NCBI GenBank assembly: GCA_965200525.1
Contig: OZ241368.1
Location: forward strand, 4,650,001 to 4,714,000
Length of the DNA stretch: 64,000 bases
From: JANNPJ01 sp965200525
GTDB lineage: Bacteria; Actinomycetota; Actinomycetes; Actinomycetales; Kineosporiaceae
Direction: 5' to 3'
The notes under the pieces: model-generated
Told to the model about the DNA's origin: nothing
Database searches by the model: none
What the model saw: only the letters and a program-made list of their open reading frames with translations
Part shown: piece after piece, positions 58,728 through 64,000 of the stretch
Numbering within the stretch: position 1 is the first letter of the stretch
Layout of the letters: every line of letters starts with the position of its first letter
Made by a program: the position numbers and the translations under genes

Positions 58728-60704
58728 TCATTCCGGCAGCGTGAACCAGAACGTCGCCCCGAGGCCGACCTCGGCCTCGGCCCAGACCTGCCCGGTGTGC
58801 TTGTCGATGATCCGGTGCACGGTGGCCAGCCCGATCCCGGTGCCGGGGAAGTCGGCCTGGCTGTGCAACCGCTGGAAGGGCGTGAACAGCCGCCCGGCCC
58901 GGGCCATGTCGAAGCCGCTGCCGTTGTCCCGCACGAAGAAGGCGGTCTGCCCGTCGGTCCGGCGCGCGCCCACCTCGACCCGGGCGTCGCCCCCGGCGGC
59001 GGTGAACTTCCAGGCGTTGCCGATCAGGTTCTCCAGCACGTTGCGGATCAGGCGGGGGTCGGCCGACGCGGTCATAGCCGGCCCGATCACCACCGTGACC
59101 TGCCGTTCGGGGTGGGCCGCGGCCAGGTCGGCGAGCACCGTGCCGGCCATCTCGGCCAGGTCGACCCGGCTGCGCTGAAGCTGGGCCCGCCCGACCCGGG
59201 ACAGTTCGAGCAGGTCGTCGATCATCTCGGTCATCCGGGCCACGCCGGCCCGGATCCGCTCGGCGTAGTGCTCGCCGTCCTCGCTCAACTGCCCGGCCAG
59301 GCCGTCGATCAGCATCGAGGTGAAGCCGTCGATGGCCCGCAGCGGCGTGCGCAGGTCGTGCGACACCGAGTAGCTGAACGCCTCCAGTTCCTGGTTCTTG
59401 CGCTCCAGCTCCTCGACCATGTCGGCCTTGGTCCGGGCGATCTCGGTCTCGGCCCGGGCCTCGGCGGCCTCGATCTCGCGCCGCAGCAGGCTCTCGCGGA
59501 TCGTGCGGTGCTCGTCCTGCAACTGCCGGCGCCGTAGCTGGGCCCGGATCCGGGCGGCCAGCACCTCGGCGTCCCCGGAGGCCAGCACGTAGTCGTCGGC
59601 TCCGGCCGCCAGCGCCTCGATCAGGGTCTGCTGGTCGTCGTTCATCGCGATCAGGATCAGCGGGACGTCGCGGATCCCGGGGGCGGCCTTGATCCGCCGG
59701 CAGACCTGCAGCGCGTCGCCCAGGCCGCCGGGGTCGGTCGCGGACAGCTGCAGCAGGATGCAGTCGGTCGGCTGAAAGGCGAGCAGTTCCAGGGCCTCCT
59801 CGCCGGAGCGGGCCGGCACGACGTCGTAGCCCTGGCCGCGGACCCGGTCGGTCAGCGAGGCCATCAGGGTGACGTCGCCGCCGATGGCCAGGATCTTCTT
59901 CGGCCGCTGCAGGCTGGCCGTGTCCACCACCGGCCCGTTCTGCGAGGCCAGCCGCAGCGCGGCCGAGAGCTTGGCCAGCACCACGGCCGAGTCGGCGTCC
60001 TGGCGGACGAAGGCGTCCGCCCCGGCGTCCAGCGCGTTCAGTTCGGCCGCGGCGTCGTCGGAGGCGGTCAGCAGCAGGCACGGGATGCCGCGCAGCGCGG
60101 CGTCGAGCCGGAACCGCCGGATCACAGTCGCGCCGTCGATGTCCGGTAGGGCGCCGTTGATCACCACCGCGTCGATCCGCTGGGCCGCGGCCACCCGCAG
60201 GCCTTCCAGCCCCGAACCGGCGGTCACGACCAGGTGGCCGTTGCCCTCGAACAGGTCACCGAGCGACTGCCGGACCGCGGCGTCGCCGTCGATCACCAGG
60301 ACCCGGGGCAGGTCGGAGGTCTCGCCGGTCCCGGCCCGGATCAGCTCCTCGGCCCGGGCCACCAGGTAGGCGGCGTCGTAGGGCTTGCCGATGTACTCGT
60401 CGGCACCGGTGCTCAGGCCCCGGATCCGGTCCTTGACCTCGGCCTCGGACGAGAGCATCAGCACCGGCAGGGACGCCGTGGCCGGGTCGGTCCGCAGCGC
60501 CCGGAGCACGTCGACGCCGTCCGCGTCGGGCAGCAGGACGTCGAGCACGATGACGTCGACCCGCTGCTCGGCCAGCAACTGCCAGGCCTGGGCCGCGGTC
60601 GCGGCCGGAGCGGTCCGCCAGCCGGCGTCGCCGAAGGCCTGCACCAGGTCCATCCGGACGGTCAGGCTGTCGTCCAGGATCAGTACCGTCCCGATCGCGG
60701 TCAT
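58728..60704 (-). CDS. Three-receiver hybrid histidine kinase of chemosensory operon
   Basis: A 658-residue soluble protein. REC1 (residues 6-122) is complete: Asp11/Asp12, phospho-Asp55 and Lys107. REC2 (about 133-248) has Asn183 at the phosphoacceptor and Gln235 at the Lys position. REC3 (about 270-388) has Gln319 and Ala375 at those positions and lacks the acidic pair. A coiled coil (395-440) leads to HisKA with SYSVSHDLRTPLRAIDGF (His449) and HATPase_c (NVLENLIGNAWKFTA, DNGSGFDM, GTGIGLATVHRIIDKH). ATG 60704 overlaps the cheB stop (ATGA). Input to REC1 is probably from CheA in the same operon. Confidence 0.93.
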   Translation of the reverse strand: MTAIGTVLILDDSLTVRMDLVQAFGDAGWRTAPAATAAQAWQLLAEQRVDVIVLDVLLPDADGVDVLRALRTDPATASLPVLMLSSEAEVKDRIRGLSTGADEYIGKPYDAAYLVARAEELIRAGTGETSDLPRVLVIDGDAAVRQSLGDLFEGNGHLVVTAGSGLEGLRVAAAQRIDAVVINGALPDIDGATVIRRFRLDAALRGIPCLLLTASDDAAAELNALDAGADAFVRQDADSAVVLAKLSAALRLASQNGPVVDTASLQRPKKILAIGGDVTLMASLTDRVRGQGYDVVPARSGEEALELLAFQPTDCILLQLSATDPGGLGDALQVCRRIKAAPGIRDVPLILIAMNDDQQTLIEALAAGADDYVLASGDAEVLAARIRAQLRRRQLQDEHRTIRESLLRREIEAAEARAETEIARTKADMVEELERKNQELEAFSYSVSHDLRTPLRAIDGFTSMLIDGLAGQLSEDGEHYAERIRAGVARMTEMIDDLLELSRVGRAQLQRSRVDLAEMAGTVLADLAAAHPERQVTVVIGPAMTASADPRLIRNVLENLIGNAWKFTAAGGDARVEVGARRTDGQTAFFVRDNGSGFDMARAGRLFTPFQRLHSQADFPGTGIGLATVHRIIDKHTGQVWAEAEVGLGATFWFTLPE

Positions 60705-61852
60705 ACCGGCCCCACCGCCCCGATCCCACTCGTGAGCCGGCCCAGGGCCGGCCCGATCTGGTCCACCGGGAGCACGTGCTGGGCCGCGCCGAGGCGGACC
60801 GCCTCGCCGGGCATGCCGAAGACGGCCGAGGTGGCCTCGTCCTGGGCGATGGTCAGCCCGCCGCTGCGATGGACGTCGAGCAGGCCGGCCGCGCCGTCCC
60901 GGCCCATTCCGGTCAGCAGGCAGGCGGCCACCCGGGAGGCGGCGTCCCGGGCCAGGGACTCGAACAGGACGTCGACCGAGGGCCGGCAGGAGTGCCGCTC
61001 GGCCTCGTGGTTGAGCAGCACCGTGCCGTCCCGGACCAGCAGGTGCCGACCCGGCGGGGCCATGATCACCTGGCCCGCGCCGGAGCTCAGCGGTTCGCCG
61101 CCCTCGGCCAGCCGGACCCGGCGCCCGGTGACGTCGCTCAGCCAGCCGGCGAACGCCGTCCCGAACGACTCGCTGACGTGCAGGACCAGCAGCACCGGCA
61201 GCGCGAACGACGGCGGCAGGCCGCGCAGCACGCTCGAGACCGCGGTCGGCCCGCCGGTGGAGGCGCCGATCGCCAGCACCGAGTACCGGCCCTGATCGGG
61301 CCGGACCAGGGCCGGCCCGATCAGGGCCGGCCTCGGGGCCGGAAGCGGCCCGGCCGGGCCGGTGGCCGGCTCCGGCCGGGAGCCGAACCGAGTGACCACC
61401 CGGATCTTGGCCACCAGTTTCACCGTGGCCAGGAACTCCCGGTCCCACTGGGCGTCGTGCCCGGCGATGGTGGCGTCGGGCTTGTCCAGCACCTCGACCG
61501 CTCCGGCCTCGAGGGCGCTGAGCGTGTCCACGAAGCCGGCCCGGTTGTCGGCCGAGGACAGCACCAGGATCGGCGTCGGGCAGTGCTTCATCAGGTGCTG
61601 GACGGCGGCCAGCCCGGTGATCCCGGGCAGCATCATGTCCATCGTGACCACGTCCGGGCGCAGGGCCAGGCACAGCTCGATCGCGGCCGGCCCGTCGGCG
61701 GCCTCACCGACGACCGCGATCGACGGGTCGCTGCGCAGCGTGGCCACGATCCGGGCCCGCACGGTCGCCGAGTCCTCGACCACCAGCACCCGGACCGGCG
61801 CCGGAGCGGTGGTGGGCCGAGTGGTTGGCGGAGTTCCTCCGGAAATGTTCAT
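60701..61852 (-). CDS. cheB: Chemotaxis methylesterase CheB
   Basis: A 383-residue protein. The receiver (about 20-140) has Glu26/Asp27, phospho-Asp72 and Lys124. A linker leads to the methylesterase domain with catalytic Ser198 in GASTGGP, His225 in VLHVSESF and Asp319 in GMGRDGA. It removes methyl groups from chemoreceptor glutamates. ATG 61852 overlaps the cheA stop, so the three genes form one translation-coupled operon. No receptor, CheW or CheR gene lies inside the window; they may be upstream beyond the right edge. Confidence 0.96.
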   Translation of the reverse strand: MNISGGTPPTTRPTTAPAPVRVLVVEDSATVRARIVATLRSDPSIAVVGEAADGPAAIELCLALRPDVVTMDMMLPGITGLAAVQHLMKHCPTPILVLSSADNRAGFVDTLSALEAGAVEVLDKPDATIAGHDAQWDREFLATVKLVAKIRVVTRFGSRPEPATGPAGPLPAPRPALIGPALVRPDQGRYSVLAIGASTGGPTAVSSVLRGLPPSFALPVLLVLHVSESFGTAFAGWLSDVTGRRVRLAEGGEPLSSGAGQVIMAPPGRHLLVRDGTVLLNHEAERHSCRPSVDVLFESLARDAASRVAACLLTGMGRDGAAGLLDVHRSGGLTIAQDEATSAVFGMPGEAVRLGAAQHVLPVDQIGPALGRLTSGIGAVGPV

Positions 61853-64000
61853 TCGGACAGCAACTCCGCGATCCGGTCCAGCAGCGCGCCCTGGTAGAAC
61901 TCGCCCTTGTCCAGGTGCCCCCGAGCGCCCGCCTCGACACCGCGGCGGCGGTCGGCCTCGGAGGCGCGAGAGGTGACCAGCACGCATGGCAGGTGCCGCA
62001 GTTCGGGCCGGGCCCGGGTCTGCTCGACGAAGGCGAAACCGTCCATGCCGGGCATCTCCACGTCGACCAGGACCAGCGAGAACGGCCGGCTGGACGCCAG
62101 TCTCAGGCCCTCCTCGGCCGAGGCGGCCAGCTCCACCTGGTAGCCGGCGGCTTCCAGGATGCTCTGCTCGAGCATCCTGGTGGTGAGCGAGTCGTCGACG
62201 ATCAGGATCGGTGCCCGGCGCACCGGCGGCGCGGCCGGGGCGGACTCGTACTGCCCGGCCGCGTCGATCAGGGCTTCCGGTTCCAGCACCAGCCGGGGCC
62301 GGCCGTCGACGTCCAGCCAGACCCCGGAGACCAGCGGGGAGGCCGGGGCCAGGGCCGGGATCGGGTGGATCGCCACCGAGGCGGTGCCGATCAGCCGCTG
62401 GACCCCGATCGCGGCCGGACCGTTGCGTCCCTCCAGCAGCAGCACCGACCAGGCCTGGGGCCGGACCCGGGGCCGGGTCGGTGCGTCCGGGGTCTCGCCC
62501 AGGGCGGTGGTCAGCGGAACGAACGGGTACCGGCGGCCACGGTGGCTCAGGCTCTGGCCGCGGGCTCCGACGACCAGGTCGGCGGCGGTGATCCGGATCG
62601 TCTCGCGGACCGCGCTGACCGGCAGGCCGACCAGCTCACCGGCGTCCATCAGGATCACGTCCTGGGCGGTCAGCGAGAGCGGGCTGGTCAGGTCGATGGT
62701 GGTGCCGGAGCCGGCCTCGGTCCGGATCGAGACCCGGCCGCCGAGTTGGCGAGCGGCGTCCCGAACTACGTCCAGGCCGATGCCCCGCCCGGAGATCTCG
62801 CTGATCGTGGCGGCCGTGCTCACCCCGCCGTGGGTCAGCAGCTCGAGCACCTCGGCATCGCCGAGCGGCCCGGACCCGGCCCGGCCGGCCTGCTGCAGTT
62901 CGCGCCGGACGGCGACCAGGTCGATCCCGCGCCCGTCGTCGGTGCAGCTGAAGACCACGGTGCTGCCGCGGCGGGAGACGTCGACCCGGACCCGGCCGGC
63001 GGCCGTCTTGCCCGCCGCCAGCCGTTCCTCCGGGGCCTCGATGCCGTGGGCCACGGCGTTGCGGACGATCTGGCGCAGCGCGGCCTGGGCCGTGGCCAGC
63101 ACGGGGGCGTCCAGCCGGATCCGGCCCCCGACGACGTCGACCAGCACGCGCTTGCCCTGGGCCGCGGCGACGTCCCGGGCGCCGCGTTCCAGGTCGGGCA
63201 CGATCGTCTCGACCGGGACCAGGCGCAGCCGCTCGGCCGTGTCGTGCACCTGCCGCAGTTCACGTTCCAGCCGATCGGTGGTGGCGCTCAGCCCCCGCTG
63301 CACCTCTTCGGCCGCCGCCTCCAGGCCGGCGATCTTCTTCAGCCGGTCCTCCCGCCGGGGGCCGGGGGTCTCGTGCAGCCGGGCCCGGATCCGGACCATT
63401 CGCTCGACGTTCGCCCGCAGTGCCCCGAGCTGGGCCCGGGCCTGCAGCACGCCCTCGATGACCAGGTCGATCTCGGCCAGCGAGGCCCGGGCGGTCTGCT
63501 CCGGGGCGAGCGCGGCCGGTTCCTCGCGAGGAGCCGGCACCGGAGCCGGCACCGGAGCCGGCGCCTGAGCCGATACCGGAGCCGATACCGGAGCCGATAC
63601 CGGGGCTGACACCGGAGCCGGTACCGCAGCCGGCACCGGAACCGGGGTCGGCGGGGCGGCCGGCAGCGGCGCGGGCCGGACCACGGTCGCGACCGGGGTC
63701 GCGATCGGAGTGGCGGCGGTGTCGGCCACCGGCTCGGCCTCGAGCTCGGTGACGGCGGCGCTGATCTCGTCGACCCGGGCCTGCATCCGGTCGAGCTCGT
63801 CCTCGCCGATCGGATCGCTCGACCCCCGGTAGGGCTCGAGCAGTTCCTCCAGGGCATGGGTGCTGTCGGCGATCCCGGCCAGGCCCACCACCCGGGCGGC
63901 GCCCTTCAGGGTGTGTGCGGCCCGCAGCACGGCCCCGACCTGCTCGGCCGTGGGTGCTCCCCGGAACAGGCCGGACAGCCCGGCGCCGAGGGCGTCGGCC
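61849..64000 (-). CDS. cheA: CheA-type kinase with C-terminal receiver (5' end off window)
   Basis: 717 residues are visible; the frame stays open to the right edge. Modules in order: Hpt with phospho-His in AAHTLKGAARVVG; a Pro/Val/Ala repeat linker; a helical dimerisation region; HATPase with IVRNAVAHGIEAPEER, DDGRGID and GRGIGLDVV; a CheW-like domain (VILMDAGELVGLPVSAVRET); and a receiver (ILIVDDSLTTRMLEQ, VLVDVEMPGMDG). This FrzE-like CheA-REC layout is typical of alternative chemosensory systems controlling pili, gliding or development rather than flagella. It is coupled to cheB. Confidence 0.95.
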   Translation of the reverse strand, partial: ADALGAGLSGLFRGAPTAEQVGAVLRAAHTLKGAARVVGLAGIADSTHALEELLEPYRGSSDPIGEDELDRMQARVDEISAAVTELEAEPVADTAATPIATPVATVVRPAPLPAAPPTPVPVPAAVPAPVSAPVSAPVSAPVSAQAPAPVPAPVPAPREEPAALAPEQTARASLAEIDLVIEGVLQARAQLGALRANVERMVRIRARLHETPGPRREDRLKKIAGLEAAAEEVQRGLSATTDRLERELRQVHDTAERLRLVPVETIVPDLERGARDVAAAQGKRVLVDVVGGRIRLDAPVLATAQAALRQIVRNAVAHGIEAPEERLAAGKTAAGRVRVDVSRRGSTVVFSCTDDGRGIDLVAVRRELQQAGRAGSGPLGDAEVLELLTHGGVSTAATISEISGRGIGLDVVRDAARQLGGRVSIRTEAGSGTTIDLTSPLSLTAQDVILMDAGELVGLPVSAVRETIRITAADLVVGARGQSLSHRGRRYPFVPLTTALGETPDAPTRPRVRPQAWSVLLLEGRNGPAAIGVQRLIGTASVAIHPIPALAPASPLVSGVWLDVDGRPRLVLEPEALIDAAGQYESAPAAPPVRRAPILIVDDSLTTRMLEQSILEAAGYQVELAASAEEGLRLASSRPFSLVLVDVEMPGMDGFAFVEQTRARPELRHLPCVLVTSRASEADRRRGVEAGARGHLDKGEFYQGALLDRIAELLSE
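63530..63640. repeat. GGAGCCGATACC-type 12-bp repeat in cheA linker
   Basis: About eight imperfect 12-bp units such as GGAGCCGATACC and GGAGCCGGCACC encode the AP-V-S/P repeat between the Hpt and kinase modules of the CheA-like protein. Confidence 0.8.

Overview
The window is chromosomal DNA of a very GC-rich actinomycete. GTG starts, GTGA/ATGA translational couplings, an F420-type oxidoreductase, a mycothiol-linked DsbA-like protein and the order pepN / Rv2466c-like / rpiB (as in Mycobacterium Rv2467-Rv2465c) all point to Actinomycetota. A Tad pilus locus and a chemosensory operon suggest an environmental, surface-sensing lineage. Kineosporia- or Frankia-like groups are possible, but I cannot fix the genus. 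No rRNA, tRNA, CRISPR array, transposase or phage gene was seen.

Layout. 1-10 kb: left-edge pepN (partial), the DsbA-like protein and rpiB; a frameshifted DUF222/HNH endonuclease gene; a membrane SpoIIE-type phosphatase; a secreted beta-helix protein; and a 14-TM drug exporter divergent from a double-headed Lrp/AsnC regulator. 11.5-22.2 kb, minus strand: a nearly gapless Tad/Flp pilus operon in the order cpaB, cpaE-like, tadA, tadB, tadC, flp, tadE, tadE, tadG, then a large LysM/BTAD membrane protein. 22.5-26 kb: a lipoprotein and exoprotein pair divergent from the pilus operon, facing a shrunken EccC-like FHA protein. 26-35 kb: small housekeeping or stress genes (SIMPL, GyrI-like, F420 oxidoreductase, SRPBCC, P-loop kinase, PhzF, PanE-like, DUF2071, zinc-ribbon SDR, SMI1/KNR4-like). 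35-41.4 kb: phospholipase A2 with a membrane alpha/beta hydrolase, a NarL-type two-component pair, and an ECF42-type sigma factor with its DGPF/YCII partner. 41.4-48.2 kb: an iron locus with a probable IdeR/DtxR box between two divergent operons, one encoding an asymmetric ABC exporter-like heterodimer and the other a FecCD/FecCD/FecE siderophore importer. 48.2-58.7 kb: dehydrogenase, phosphatidylcholine synthase-like enzyme, EamA transporter, transglutaminase-like protein, DinB protein, a second two-component pair, IclR regulator and a phytoene-desaturase-like FAD enzyme. 58.7-64 kb, minus strand: CheA-REC hybrid (cut by the right edge), CheB, and a kinase with three receiver domains of which two have lost the phosphoacceptor.

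The most notable points are: (i) the chemosensory operon with REC-REC*-REC*-kinase architecture; (ii) the complementary decay of the two ABC subunits, predicting one live and one dead ATP site; (iii) the FHA protein that keeps EccC N-terminal modules but lacks the membrane helices and FtsK ATPases; (iv) a Tad operon whose second tadE appears to start at a CTG overlapping the pilin stop codon; and (v) many in-frame minisatellites, including an 18-bp array that lengthens a histidine kinase tail. All functional assignments come from reading motifs by eye; no database search was run.
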